64,000 nucleotides of DNA from Clavibacter michiganensis (GCA_002150995.1 MDHJ01000001.1:1674001-1738000), one strand, 5' to 3'. Positions 1 to 9,642 are shown, counted from the stretch's first letter. Notes: generated by a model not told the origin, from the letters alone. Program-made: numbers and translations.

Positions 1-1
1 G

Positions 2-1543
2 CTGCCCGACACCGCCGTCACCGACGGGGCGGTGCTGCTCAGCGACCGGAGGGGCCAGGGCGCGGTCGACGTGCTCTCCCTCTCGGCCGACAAGCTGCGC
101 CAGGTGCGCGGCCGCGACGTCGCGATGGTGTTCCAGGAGCCGTCCACGGCCCTGAACCCGGTGCACACGATCGGCTGGCAGATCATCGAGGGCCTCCGCG
201 CCCACGGGCGCGTCTCCCGGAAGGAGGCGCGCGCGAAGGCGATCGACATCCTCCGCCGCGTCGGCATCCCCGACCCCGAGACCCGCGTCGACCACTACCC
301 GCACCAGTTCTCCGGCGGGCAGAAGCAGCGCGTCGTCATCGCGATGGCGCTCGTGCTCGACCCGGGCCTCATCGTGGCGGACGAGCCGACGACGGCCCTC
401 GACGTGACCGTGCAGGCCGAGATCCTCGACCTGCTGCGCCGCTGCCGCGACGAGTTCGGCGCGGCCGTGATCCTCATCACGCACAACATGGGCGTCGTCG
501 CCGACCTCGCCGACCGCGTGGCCGTCATGTACCGCTCGCGGCTGGTCGAGCAGGCCGACGTGGCGACGCTGTTCTCGTCGCCGAAGGAGGAGTACACGCG
601 GAACCTCCTCGCCTCCGTCCCGAAGCTCGGCGAGGGCGTCGCGGCGACCGTGGAGCGCGCGGCCGTGCGCACCCGGGCCCGGGAGGCGTCGGGCACCGCG
701 ACGGCGCCCGTCGTCGTCGCGGAGGGCCTGCAGATCGAGTACCCGGGCCGCTTGGGCTCACCCGCGTTCCGGGCGGTCAAGGGCGTCGACCTGCACATCG
801 AGGCCGGCGAGGTCCTCGGGCTCGTGGGCGAGTCGGGATCCGGCAAGACCACCATCGGCCGCGCGATCGCCGGGCTCACCAGCGTGACCGGCGGATCGCT
901 GAAGGTCCTCGGCACAGAGATGCTGGGGGTCCGGGAGCGCGACTTCCGGAAGCTGCGCAGCGACATCGGGTTCGTGTTCCAGGACCCCGCCACGAGCTTC
1001 AACCCGCGGCTCACCATCGCCGAGTGCGTCGCCGAGCCGCTGATCGTCCACGGCCGGGCCAGGTCGCCGCAGGATGCGCGCGGACGCGTCGACGAGCTGC
1101 TCGAGGCCGTGCAGCTGCCGAAGGCGTTCGGCGACCGCTACCCCCACGAGCTCTCGGGCGGGCAGCGCCAGCGGGCGAGCCTCGCCCGCGGCCTCGCGCT
1201 CGAGCCGTCGCTGCTCGTCGCCGACGAGCCGACGAGCGCGCTCGACGTGTCGGTGCAGGCGCGGGTGCTGGAGCTCTTCGCGGAGCTCCAGCGCGAGCTG
1301 GGGTTCGCGGCGCTGTTCATCAGCCACGACCTCGCGGTCGTCGACCTCCTCGCCGACCGCATCGCCGTGCTGTACCGCGGCGAGCTGGTGGAGGAGGGCA
1401 CGGGCGCCCAGGTGCTCGGCGACCCGCAGCACCCGTACACGCAGCGGCTGCTCGCGTCGCTGCCCGTGCCGGATCCCGCCGAGCAGGCCGAGCGGCGCGC
1501 TCGGCTGCACGCCCTCCGCGCCGCCGAGCGGCCTGCCGGCTAG
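2..1543 (+). CDS. Fused oligopeptide ABC transporter ATPase (DppD-DppF type), 5' truncated by window edge
   Basis: Energises uptake of di- or oligopeptides by hydrolysing ATP at the cytoplasmic face of a DppBC-type permease. Two nucleotide-binding domains are fused. The first lacks its Walker A because the window starts after it, but shows the Q-loop [10 protein letters not shown] (about residue 43), signature FSGGQKQR (about 102), Walker B ending DEPTTALD and the switch motif ITHNM. The second has Walker A GESGSGKTT (about 276), FQDP, LSGGQRQR (about 384), DEPTSALD and ISHDLA. The full gene, seen from 3823 in the other copy, would encode about 570 residues, normal for fused DppDF proteins. 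This copy reads through without interruption, so it is the better template for the protein. Confidence 0.9.
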   Translation: MPDTAVTDGAVLLSDRRGQGAVDVLSLSADKLRQVRGRDVAMVFQEPSTALNPVHTIGWQIIEGLRAHGRVSRKEARAKAIDILRRVGIPDPETRVDHYPHQFSGGQKQRVVIAMALVLDPGLIVADEPTTALDVTVQAEILDLLRRCRDEFGAAVILITHNMGVVADLADRVAVMYRSRLVEQADVATLFSSPKEEYTRNLLASVPKLGEGVAATVERAAVRTRAREASGTATAPVVVAEGLQIEYPGRLGSPAFRAVKGVDLHIEAGEVLGLVGESGSGKTTIGRAIAGLTSVTGGSLKVLGTEMLGVRERDFRKLRSDIGFVFQDPATSFNPRLTIAECVAEPLIVHGRARSPQDARGRVDELLEAVQLPKAFGDRYPHELSGGQRQRASLARGLALEPSLLVADEPTSALDVSVQARVLELFAELQRELGFAALFISHDLAVVDLLADRIAVLYRGELVEEGTGAQVLGDPQHPYTQRLLASLPVPDPAEQAERRARLHALRAAERPAG

Positions 1544-1597
1544 GCGGCGGGGAGCGCGTCCGGCCGACGCCGGGCATGATGGGACGGAACCCGCACC

Positions 1598-1631
1598 CGT
1601 CGTCCGGCCGCACGCCGCCGGCCGGACGACG
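1598..1631 (+). terminator. Hairpin between the two ABC ATPase genes (left copy)
   Basis: A perfect 13-bp GC-rich stem (1598-1610 with 1619-1631) with an 8-base loop lies in the 109-bp gap after the fused ATPase. There is no T-run, so it may be a weak terminator or an mRNA stabiliser that lowers expression of the next gene. Confidence 0.45.
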
Positions 1632-1652
1632 ACGCCGAGGACGGAGCAGCGC

Positions 1653-2544
1653 ATGACGCACACCCCCGAGACGCCGCCGCGGGCGCGCCGGCGGAGCCGG
1701 TCCTGGACGTCCGCGACCTGCGGCTCGCGTACCCCGCCCGGCGCGGCGCGGAGACGCCCCCGCGGTCGACGGCGTCACGCTGCGCCTGGATCCCGGCGAG
1801 GTGCTCGGCGTGGTCGGGGCGAGCGGATCCGGCAAGTCGTCCCTCGCCCGCGTGCTCGCGGGCCTCGTCCCGACCGGCGACGAGGGCGCCGCCGTCCCGC
1901 GCATCACGGGCGGCGACGCGGCGGTGCTGGGCCAGGGCCTCCGCCGCATGGGCCGCCGTGCCCGGACCCGCACGACGTACGGCATCGGCTACGTGCCGCA
2001 GGACGCGGGCACCACGCTGCACCCGCAGCTGACCGCCAGCGAGGCCATCGCCGAGCCGATCTTCTCCCGCGACCGCCGCTTCGACAGCCAGGTCGCCGCC
2101 CGCCGGGTCGTGACCCTGCTCACCGCGCTCGACCTCCCCCCGGGCACGCAGGACCGCTATCCGCACGAGCTCTCGAGCGGACAGCGGCAGCGCGTCGCGC
2201 TCGCCCGCGCCCTCGTGCTCGGCCCGCGCCTGCTGATCGCCGACGAGCCCACCTCCGGCGTCGACGTGATGAGCCGGGTCGCCGTCCTCGACCTCCTGCG
2301 CGACCTGCAGTCCCGCGGCGGCTTCTCCGCCCTCGTGGTCAGTCACGACCTCGCCGTCGTGGAGCGGCTCACCGACCGGCTCGCCGTCATGCACCGCGGC
2401 ACGCTCGTGGGCTACGGCGCGGTGGACGACGTGCTCCGCGATCCGACGCACCCGTACGTCCGCGACCTCGCGGAGTCCCGCACGGCCGCCGACCGGGGTC
2501 CCGCGGGCGCGGGCCCGGGTGACGCCGGGACGGACGGCCGATGA
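1653..2544 (+). pseudogene. Second peptide/nickel-type ABC ATPase, frameshifted (left copy)
   Basis: A single nucleotide-binding domain of the peptide/nickel family. The ATG at 1653 opens a reading frame (MTHTP...) that shifts before about 1800. From there an uninterrupted frame shows Walker A GASGSGKSS, a Q-loop YVPQDAGTTLHPQ, signature LSSGQRQR, Walker B DEPTSGVD and the switch SHDLAVV. It ends at a TGA overlapping the next ATG. Comparison with the right copy (5640-6518) shows compensating indels in both, so the protein can be reconstructed: about 295 residues beginning MTHTPRDAAAGAPAEP. Whether the shift is real cannot be decided here; the same gene is differently broken in each copy, which argues for read errors. 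Confidence 0.75.
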
Positions 2545-3002
2545 CGGCGACCGGCCCGGCACCCGACGCACCCGGGCGCACGACCTCGAGCTCGCGTCGG
2601 CGATCGCGCGGACGGCCCTCGCCGGCACCGGGGCGCACGCCGAGACCCTGCTCGGCCGGCCCTCGGTGCGGATCGGGGACCGCGTCGTCGCGCGGGTGCT
2701 CGACGGCGCGCTGCTCCTCGCCCCCTCCGACGCCGTGATCCCGCCGGCGCCCGCGGGCGTCCACGTCGAGTCCGTCCGACCCTGGCCGGGAGCGCAGCCG
2801 CACCTGCGCGTCGCGCCGGGGTCGCTCGCGGCCACGGGATCCGGCTCCGCCCGCGACCCCGGATCCGGCGACGCTCCCGGCTCCTCGTCGCCCGCCGCCG
2901 CGTGGCTCCGCGCCGCCGTCCTCGCGACGGCCGACCGCGTCCCCGCCGTCCGGCTCCCCGAACCGTCCGCCCGCATCCCGCACCCCGGAGGCCCCGCACA
3001 TG
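2541..3002 (+). pseudogene. Small unknown protein, frameshifted (left copy)
   Basis: The ATG at 2541 overlaps the ATPase stop (ATGA). The frame starting MTATGPAPDAPGRT shifts within about 15 codons into a frame encoding LELASAIARTALAG and then RPSVRIGDRVVARVLDGALL. The latter loosely resembles the MmcQ/YjbR fold core (substrate-shape check followed by a variable region), but similarity is too weak to assign. The 3' half is rich in Gly, Ser and Ala. The end is expected near the dehydrogenase start at 3000. Function unknown. Confidence 0.4.
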
Positions 3003-3304
3003 ACCGACACCGCCGCATCCGCTCCCGCCCGCCGCCGCGTCCACCGCGCCGTCGACGGCGCCACCCGCACCGCCTGGAGGCGACGCCCGGCCGACGCCCG
3101 GACCCGTCGCGATGCTGCCCCGCACGGAGGAGGCCTACGTCGAGGCCGTGCACGGGGCGGCGGCGAGCTGGCCGAGCTCTCGCCCGAGACGCGCGGCATC
3201 GTGTGGCTCTCCATCGACGCGCCGCCGAGCTCACCGACACGCTCGCCGCGAACCGCAGGTGCAGTGGGTGCAGCTGCCCTTCGCCGGGGTGGACGCGTTC
3301 GCGG
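3000..3304 (+). pseudogene. 2-hydroxyacid dehydrogenase, 5' fragment at duplication junction
   Basis: The first hundred or so codons of the dehydrogenase that is nearly complete at 6971-7985. The ATG at 3000 starts MTDTAASAPARRRVHRAVDG; several indels against the right copy break the frame. It ends at 3304, where the sequence jumps into a permease gene. The NAD-binding domain is absent, so it cannot be functional as written. Confidence 0.75.
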
Positions 3305-3826
3305 CTGCTCGCCATCGTGGTGAGCATCGTGCTGAACGGCGGGCAGTCGAGCCTCTGGGGCGGCATCCTGTCGGCGGCGGTGAGCATCACCGTCGTCTAC
3401 ATCCCGCAGTACTTCCGCGTCATCCGCGCCGAGGTGGTGCGGCTGAAGGCCGAGGCGTTCGTCGAGTCCGCGAAGGTCATCGGCACCTCGACGCCGCGGA
3501 TCATGTTCGTGCACGTGCTGCGGAACTCCACCCGCACGCTGCCGCTGATCCTCACGCTCAACGCGTCCGAGGCGATCCTCACCCTCGCGGGCCTCGGGTT
3601 CCTCGGCTTCGGCATCTCGCCCACGTCAGCCGCGGAGTGGGGCTACGACCTCAACCGGGCGCTCGCGGACACCGCGAGCGGCGTCTGGTGGACGGGCGTC
3701 TTCCCCGGCGTCGCGATCGTCCTGCTCGTGCTCGGCCTGACCCTCGTCGGCGAGAGCGTCAACGACATCTCCGACCCCAAGCTGCGCGCCCGCAAGCGCG
3801 CGGAGAAGAAGAAGGTGACCGCATGA
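3305..3826 (+). pseudogene. DppC-type peptide ABC permease, 5' truncated by the duplication junction
   Basis: Carboxy-terminal part (about 173 residues) of an inner-membrane permease for peptide uptake. It shows the cytoplasmic coupling (EAA) region, with EAFVESAKVIGTST and then LNASEAILTLAGLGFLG, followed by two more hydrophobic segments and a charged tail. The stop at 3824-3826 overlaps the ATG of the fused ATPase (ATGA), so it is translationally coupled. The amino-terminal half is missing because the unit starts mid-gene; an intact copy presumably lies left of the window. Confidence 0.8.
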
Positions 3827-5528
3827 GCGACGTCGTCGAGATCCGCGACCTCGGGGTGACGTTCGCGACCGACGGCGGCGACGTCCGCGCGGTCGACGGC
3901 GTATCCCTCCGGGTGTCGCCCGGCGAGATCCTCGCCATCGTGGGGGAGTCGGGGTCCGGCAAGTCGGTCACCGCCCGCACCGTGCTCGGCCTGCTGCCCG
4001 ACACCGCCGTCACCGACGGGGCGGTGCTGCTCAGCGACCGGAGGGGCCAGGGCGCGGTCGACGTGCTCTCCCTCTCGGCCGACAAGCTGCGCCAGTGTGC
4101 GCCGCGACGTCGCGATGGTGTTCCAGGAGCCGTCCACGGCCCTGAACCCGGTGCACACGATCGGCTGGCAGATCATCGAGGGCCTCCGCGCCCACGGGCG
4201 CGTCTCCCGGAAGGAGGCGCGCGCGAAGGCGATCGACATCCTCCGCCGCGTCGGCATCCCCGACCCCGAGACCCGCGTCGACCACTACCCGCACCAGTTC
4301 TCCGGCGGGCAGAAGCAGCGCGTCGTCATCGCGATGGCGCTCGTGCTCGACCCGGGCCTCATCGTGGCGGACGAGCCGACGACGGCCCTCGACGTGACCG
4401 TGCAGGCCGAGATCCTCGACCTGCTGCGCCGCTGCCGCGACGAGTTCGGGCGGCCGTGATCCTCATCACGCACAACATGGGCGTCGTCGCCGACCTCGCC
4501 GACCGCGTGGCCGTCATGTACCGCTCGCGCTGGTCGAGCAGGCCGACGTGGCGACGCTGTTCTCGTCGCCGAAGGAGGAGTACACGCGGAACCTCCTCGC
4601 CTCCGTCCCGAAGCTCGGCGAGGGCGTCGCGGCGACCGTGGAGCGCGCGGCCGTGCGCACCCGGGCCCGGGAGGCGTCGGGCACCGCGACGGCGCCCGTC
4701 GTCGTCGCGGAGGGCCTGCAGATCGAGTACCCGGGCCGCTTGGGCTCACCCGCGTTCCGGGCGGTCAAGGGCGTCGACCTGCACATCGAGGCCGCGAGGT
4801 CCTCGGGCTCGTGGGCGAGTCGGGATCCGGCAAGACCACCATCGGCCGCGCGATCGCCGGGCTCACCAGCGTGACCGGCGGATCGCTGAAGGTCCTCGGC
4901 ACAGAGATGCTGGGGTCGGGAGCGCGACTTCCGGAAGCTGCGCAGCGACATCGGGTTCGTGTTCCAGGACCCCGCCACGAGCTTCAACCCGCGGCTCACC
5001 ATCGCCGAGTGCGTCGCCGAGCCGCTGATCGTCCACGGCCGGGCCAGGTCGCCGCAGGATGCGCGCGGACGCGTCGACGAGCTGCTCGAGGCCGTGCAGC
5101 TGCCGAAGGCGTTCGGCGACCGCTACCCCCACGAGCTCTCGGGCGGGCAGCGCCAGCGGGCGAGCCTCGCCCGCGGCCTCGCGCTCGAGCCGTCGCTGCT
5201 CGTCGCCGACGAGCCGACGAGCGCGCTCGACGTGTCGGTGCAGGCGCGGGTGCTGGAGCTCTTCGCGGAGCTCCAGCGCGAGCTGGGGTTCGCGGCGCTG
5301 TTCATCAGCCACGACCTCGCGGTCGTCGACCTCCTCGCCGACCGCATCGCCGTGCTGTACCGCGGCGAGCTGGTGGAGGAGGGCACGGGCGCCCAGGTGC
5401 TCGGCGACCCGCAGCACCCGTACACGCAGCGGCTGCTCGCGTCGCTGCCCGTGCCGGATCCCGCCGAGCAGGCCGAGCGGCGCGCTCGGCTGCACGCCCT
5501 CCGCGCCGCCGAGCGGCCTGCCGGCTAG
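3823..5528 (+). pseudogene. Fused oligopeptide ABC ATPase (DppD-DppF type), frameshifted right copy
   Basis: Complete in extent, starting [20 protein letters not shown], with first-domain Walker [10 protein letters not shown] at about residue 43. Against the intact left copy it has a net loss of seven bases (for example near 4096, 4450, 4530, 4795 and 4915), each shifting the frame. Fragments of both domains remain recognisable, including the second-domain Q-loop, LSGGQRQR and DEPTSALD after 4959. Same role as the left copy if the shifts are sequencing errors. It is coupled to the upstream permease by an ATGA overlap. Confidence 0.85.
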
Positions 5529-5582
5529 GCGGCGGGGAGCGCGTCCGGCCGACGCCGGGCATGATGGGACGGAACCCGCACC

Positions 5583-5622
5583 CGTCGTCGTCCGGCCGCA
5601 CGCCGCCGGCCGGACGACGACG
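5583..5622 (+). terminator. Hairpin between the two ABC ATPase genes (right copy)
   Basis: Perfect 16-bp stem (5583-5598 with 5607-5622) and 8-base loop. It matches the hairpin at 1598-1631 but is one CGT triplet longer on each side of the stem. No T-run follows. Confidence 0.45.
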
Positions 5623-5639
5623 CGAGGACGGAGCAGCGC

Positions 5640-6518
5640 ATGACGCACACCCCCCGAGACGCCGCCGCGGGCGCGCCGGCGGAGCCGGTCCTGGACGTCC
5701 GCGACCTGGCTCGCGTACCCCGCCCGGCGCGGCGCGGAGACGCCCCCGCGGTCGACGGCGTCACGCTGCGCCTGGATCCCGGCGAGGTGCTCGGCGTGGT
5801 CGGGGCGAGCGGATCCGGCAAGTCGTCCCTCGCCCGCGTGCTCGCGGGGCCTCGTCCCGACCGGCGACGAGGGCGCCGCCGTCCGCGCATCACGGGCGGC
5901 GACGCGGCGGTGCTGGGCCAGGGCCTCCGCCGCATGGGCCGCGTGCCCGGACCCGCACGACGTACGGCATCGGCTACGTGCCGCAGGACGCGGGCACCAC
6001 GCTGCACCCGCAGCTGACCGCCAGCGAGGCCATCGCCGAGCCGATCTTCTCCCGCGACCGCCGCTTCGACAGCCAGGTCGCCGCCCGCCGGGTCGTGACC
6101 CTGCTCACGCGCTCGACCTCCCCCGGGCACGCAGGACCGCTATCCGCACGAGCTCTCGAGCGGACAGCGGCAGCGCGTCGCGCTCGCCCGCGCCCTCGTG
6201 CTCGGCCCGCGCCTGCTGATCGCCGACGAGCCCACCTCCGGCGTCGACGTGATGAGCCGGGTCGCCGTCCTCGACCTCCTGCGCGACCTGCAGTCCCGCG
6301 GCGGCTTCTCCGCCCTCGTGGTCAGTCACGACCTCGCCGTCGTGGAGCGGCTCACCGACCGGCTCGCCGTCATGCACCGCGGCACGCTCGTGTTTGTGGA
6401 CGACGTGCTCCGCGATCCGACGCACCCGTACGTCCGCGACCTCGCGGAGTCCCGCACGGCCGCCGACCGGGGTCCCGCGGGCGCGGGCCCGGGTGACGCC
6501 GGGACGGACGGCCGATGA
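5640..6518 (+). pseudogene. Second peptide/nickel-type ABC ATPase, frameshifted (right copy)
   Basis: Begins MTHTPRDAAAGAPAEPVLDV in the correct frame, unlike the left copy, then carries Walker A GASGSGKSS. It loses frame near 5848, 5881, 5941 and 6108, and recovers from about 6198 with DEPTSGVD and VVSHDLAVV. Near 6391 a short stretch is replaced by TTT relative to the left copy. Membership of the peptide/nickel importer family is clear; integrity is not. Confidence 0.75.
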
Positions 6519-6973
6519 CGGCGACCGGCCCGGCACCCGACGCACCCGGGCGCACGACCTCGAGCTCGCGTCGGCGATCGCGCGGACGGCCCTCGCCGGC
6601 ACCGGGGCGCACGCCGAGACCCTGCTCGGCCGGCCCTCGGTGCGGATCGGGGACCGTCGTCGCGCGGGTGCTCGACGGCGCGCTGCTCCTCGCCCCTCCG
6701 ACGCCGTGATCCCGCCGGCGCCCGCGGGCGTCCACGTCGAGTCCGTCCGACCCTGGCCGGGAGCGCAGCCGCACCTGCGCGTCGCGCCGGGGTCGCTCGC
6801 GGCCACGGGATCCGGCTCCGCCCGCGACCCCGGATCCGGCGACGCTCCCGGCTCCTCGTCGCCCGCCGCCGCGTGGCTCCGCGCCGCCGTCCTCGCGACG
6901 GCCGACCGCGTCCCGCCGTCCGGCTCCCCGAACCGTCCGCCCGCATCCCGCACCCCCGGAGGCCCCGCACATG
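6515..6973 (+). pseudogene. Small unknown protein, frameshifted (right copy)
   Basis: Same gene as at 2541, here with further one-base losses near 6655, 6695 and 6911. The start overlaps the ATPase stop (ATGA) and the end is expected to overlap the dehydrogenase ATG at 6971. Product not recognised; see the left copy for the weak MmcQ/YjbR-like stretch. Confidence 0.4.
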
Positions 6974-7985
6974 ACCGACACCGCCGCATCCGCTCCCGCC
7001 CGCCGCCGCGTCCACCGCGCCGTCGACGGCGCCACCCCGCACCGCCTGGAGGGCGACGCCCGGCCGACGCCCGGACCCGTCGCGATGCTGCCCCGCACGG
7101 AGGAGGCCTACGTCGAGGCCGTGCACGGGGGCGGCGAGCTGGCCGAGCTCTCGCCCGAGACGCGCGGCATCGTGTGGCTCTCCATCCGACGCGCCGCCGA
7201 GCTCACCGACACGCTCGCCGCGAACCCGCAGGTGCAGTGGGTGCAGCTGCCCTTCGCCGGGGTGGACGCGTTCGCGGACACGCTCCGGGAGTGCGACCGG
7301 CCCGACCTCGTGTGGACGAGCGCCAAGGGCGCGTACTCCGAGCCCGTCGCCGAGCACGCGCTCGCGTTGACGCTCGCGACGCTGCGGCAGCTGCCGGAGC
7401 GCGCCCGCGCCACCTCCTGGGGCTCCTCGAGCGGCCTGTCGCTGTACGGCTCGGAGGTCGTGGTGGTGGGCGCGGGCGGCATCGCGCTGGAGTACATCCG
7501 CCTGCTGGCGCCCTTCGACTGCACGGTCACGGTCGTCCGTCGCAGCGGCGACCCGGTCGAGGGCGCCGACCGCACGGTGACCGCCGACCGGCTCGACGAG
7601 GTGCTCGCGGACGCCGACGTGGTCATGCTCGCCGCGGCCAGCACCGACGACACCGCACGCCTCATCGGGGCCGCGCAGCTGCAGCGGATGAAGGACACCG
7701 CCGTGCTCGTGAACATCGCCCGCGGCGCCCTCGTCGACTCCGACGCGCTGCTGGAGGCGCTCCGGACGGGCGCGATCCACGGCGCGGGCCTCGACGTCAC
7801 GTCGCCCGAGCCGCTCCCCGACGACCACCCGCTCTTCTCCGAGCCGCGCTGCATCGTCACGCGCACACCGCGGACACCCCGACATGGTGCGTCCGCTGCT
7901 CGCCGAGCGGATCCGCCTCAACACGGAGGCGTTCGTCCGCACCGGCGACTTCGTCGGCATCGTGGAGCCGTCCTCCGGGTACTGA
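6971..7985 (+). CDS. D-isomer-specific 2-hydroxyacid dehydrogenase family protein (frameshifted near 3' end)
   Basis: NAD(P)-dependent oxidoreductase of the 2-hydroxyacid dehydrogenase superfamily, cytoplasmic, acting on an unknown 2-oxo or 2-hydroxy acid. The Rossmann motif is VVGAGGIALEYIRLL (about residue 160). The catalytic Arg lies in NIARGALVD, the Glu in GLDVTSPEPLP, and the His in an HTADTP stretch reached only after a shift near 7863. A second missing base near 7889 restores the frame to the end ERIRLNTEAFVRTG...SSGY. The span is two bases short of 339 codons, matching two deletions. It is the last gene of the peptide transporter unit; whether it is coexpressed is unclear. Confidence 0.82.
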
Positions 7986-8040
7986 CCGACGCCCTCCGCC
8001 TCCCGGGGTGTCGCACCTGCCGCGTAGGGTGAGCGACGTG

Positions 8041-9068
8041 ATGACGCCCGAGGAAGCCGCCGTACCCGAGGTCTCGATGTGGGCGGGCGGCTACACCGCC
8101 GACAGCGGGGGATCGGGCATCGGCATCACCGGCCTCGCGCTCGACGCCATCACCGGGGCCCTCGCGGTCGTGGCACCGCGGTCGAGACGCCGTCGCCCTC
8201 CTTCCTCCTCGCGCACGGCGAGATGCTCTACGCGGTGGGCGAGGCCGCGGGCCGTGTGGAGGCCTTCCGGCGCGCGCCCGGCGGTGCCCTGCAGTGGGCG
8301 GGAGGCCAGCCGAGCGGCGGCGCGGGGCCCTGCCACCTGCACGTCGTCGACGGCTTCCTCCTCACCTCGCACTACGGCGACGGCACGGTCGCCGTCCACC
8401 CCATCCAGCCGGACGGCGGCCTCGGCGAGGCGGTCCAGCTCCTCACCGCCGAGGGGTCGGGGCCCCGCCCGCAGCAGGACGGCGCGCACGCCCACAGCAC
8501 CCTGCACGTGGGTGGCGGCACCGTCCTCAGCGCCGATCTCGGCACCGACACCGTGCACGTGCACGCCCTGCGCGACGGCCGCCTCGACCGGGTCGCCGGC
8601 GTCGCCCTGCCGCCCGGCACGGGCCCGCGCCACCTCGCCCTCCTCGCGTCGGGCCGCGTGCTCGTCGTCGGCGAGCTCGACGGCACCCTGCACGCGCTGG
8701 AGGGCGCGGACGGCACGTGGCGCATCGCCGCCTCCACCTCCTGCGCCGCCGTCCCGGACGCCCGCGACTCCGCCGCCGAGGTGCAGGTGTCCGCCGACGG
8801 GCGCCGCGCCTACGTCGGCCTCCGCGGGTCCGAGCGGATCGCCGTGGTCGCCATCGCCCCGGACGGCGCGCTCGCCCCCTTCGCCGACTTCGACTGCGGC
8901 GGTGCCGTGCCCCGGCACCACGTGCTCGTCGACGACCGCCTGCACGTCGCGAACCAGGGGTCCGGCACGGTCGCGTCGTTCCGCCTGGATCCCGCGACGG
9001 GGCTGCCGACCGGAGCGCCGGACGTCATCGCCGTGCCGAGCCCGACCTACCTGCTGCCGGTCGCCTAG
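8041..9068 (+). CDS. Beta-propeller lactonase family protein (frameshifted near residue 44)
   Basis: Resembles the 6-phosphogluconolactonase/YbhE group of seven-bladed propellers, which hydrolyse sugar lactones. It opens MTPEEAAVPEVSMWAGGYTA and has the typical GIGITGLALDAITGAL first blade, then repeated strands such as GPCHLHVVDGF, GPRHLALLASGRVLVVGEL and VPRHHVLVDDRLHVANQGSG. One G appears missing near 8171 (GTC GTG GGC expected); restoring it gives a continuous 342-residue protein. The length is normal for the family. The substrate cannot be read from sequence. It is followed by a terminator hairpin shared with the converging GNAT gene. Confidence 0.8.
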
Positions 9069-9072
9069 GCCC

Positions 9073-9100
9073 CCGCACCGCCGACTCCGAGGCGGTGCGG
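9073..9100. terminator. Bidirectional terminator between converging genes
   Basis: Perfect 10-bp stem (9073-9082 with 9091-9100), 8-base loop, between the lactonase stop at 9068 and the GNAT stop at 9116 on the other strand. The position suits a shared terminator. Confidence 0.6.
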
Positions 9101-9115
9101 CCGCGGACCGGCGGC

Positions 9116-9541
9116 TCAGCGCAGGAGCATCGGCGCGGCCGCCCGGATCTCCTCCTCGACACCCAGCCCGCGCCAGCCCGCCGAGGTGAACACCCGACCG
9201 CCGACGCCGTTGCGGTCCATGAGGGCGAAGCCGACCGCGCGGATGCCGGAGTAGGCGAGGAGCACGGGACGCGAGGGGTCGGTCACCAGCGCCACGATGC
9301 GGTCGCGCCGGGCCTCGAGCAGCGGCAGGGCGTCGGCGGGCGAGCGCGCATCGGCCCGTCGATCGGACACGACGGCGTCGACGGGATCGGGATCCGCCGG
9401 GCGCACCGCCGCCGGGCGCACCGCCGCCATCGCCGCGGGCGGCGGGGGCGACGACGCCCGCTCGCGGTGGTCCTCGTCGAGCAGCGTCCACAGCCGGTCC
9501 ACGTCGTGGGGCCGCGCCTGCACGACCTCGAACATCCCCAT
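9116..9541 (-). CDS. GNAT-like N-acetyltransferase, short
   Basis: A 141-residue protein starting MGMFEVVQARPHDVDRLWTL, as in GNAT enzymes that move acetyl from acetyl-CoA to an amine. Late strands are visible: PVLLAYSGIRAVGFALMDRN, then GVGGRVFTSAGWRGLGVEEE. The CoA loop (normally Q/R-x-x-G-x-G/A) is only weakly present, and the middle contains a low-complexity Pro/Ala stretch with a doubled AVRPA. It is divergent from the RiPP precursor gene, sharing a 101-bp promoter region that contains the palindromic operator, so it could be co-regulated. Substrate unknown; a self-protection role is only a guess. Confidence 0.6.
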   Translation of the reverse strand: MGMFEVVQARPHDVDRLWTLLDEDHRERASSPPPPAAMAAVRPAAVRPADPDPVDAVVSDRRADARSPADALPLLEARRDRIVALVTDPSRPVLLAYSGIRAVGFALMDRNGVGGRVFTSAGWRGLGVEEEIRAAAPMLLR

Positions 9542-9590
9542 GCGCCGACGGTACCTGTGGACAGCCGCTCCGTCCCGGCTGATCTCCGCC

Positions 9591-9596
9591 TAGAGT
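9591..9596 (+). promoter_or_regulatory. Candidate -10 box for the RiPP operon
   Basis: TAGAGT lies 6-11 bases upstream of the palindrome, placing the start of transcription inside the palindrome. No convincing -35 box at the usual 16-18 bp spacing; TGGACA at 9558 is too far away. Low certainty. Confidence 0.3.
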
Positions 9597-9601
9597 CCTC
9601 C

Positions 9602-9622
9602 TGTTGAGAACCGTTCTCGACA
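9602..9622. promoter_or_regulatory. Fur/Zur-type palindromic operator upstream of the RiPP precursor
   Basis: A 21-bp inverted repeat centred on C9612, with ten bases on each side and one mismatch (T9605 against G9619). The core reads TGAGAAC-C-GTTCTCG, a 7-1-7 arrangement like actinobacterial Zur and Fur boxes. It overlaps the expected transcription start and lies just upstream of the ribosome-binding site, as expected for repression under metal sufficiency. The metal (Zn or Fe) cannot be read from the site. Family assignment is by resemblance only. Confidence 0.6.
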
Positions 9623-9642
9623 ATGAGAGGAAGGATGCCGAC

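Larger units (their letters stand above)
1..3304. repeat. Tandem duplication, left copy (5' end outside window)
   Basis: Bases 1-3304 repeat as 3993-7277. Both hold the fused ABC ATPase, a second ABC ATPase, a small unknown gene and the start of a 2-hydroxyacid dehydrogenase. The copies differ by many one- or two-base indels and almost no substitutions. The left copy ends inside the dehydrogenase gene and joins directly to the middle of a permease gene, as expected at the junction of a head-to-tail duplication. Confidence 0.9.
3305..7277. repeat. Tandem duplication, right copy (about 3.97 kb)
   Basis: Second unit of the direct duplication. It begins inside a DppC-type permease gene and ends inside the dehydrogenase gene; beyond 7277 the dehydrogenase continues uniquely. 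Net indels make the offset between copies slide from 3992 bp at the left to 3973 bp at the right. One complex difference, near 2409 against 6391, replaces about 14 bases with three. The indel-only pattern favours noisy reads of one locus. Confidence 0.88.

Noticed and set aside
1540..3390. Long minus-strand frame opposite the duplicated ABC genes
   Set aside because: Arg/Pro/Ala-rich shadow typical of high-GC DNA; the plus strand carries clear ABC motifs. The same applies to other long antisense frames across the window.
9604..9642. Longer form of the RiPP precursor starting at TTG 9604 (75 residues)
   Set aside because: The TTG lies within the palindromic operator and has no ribosome-binding site, while ATG 9643 has a good one.
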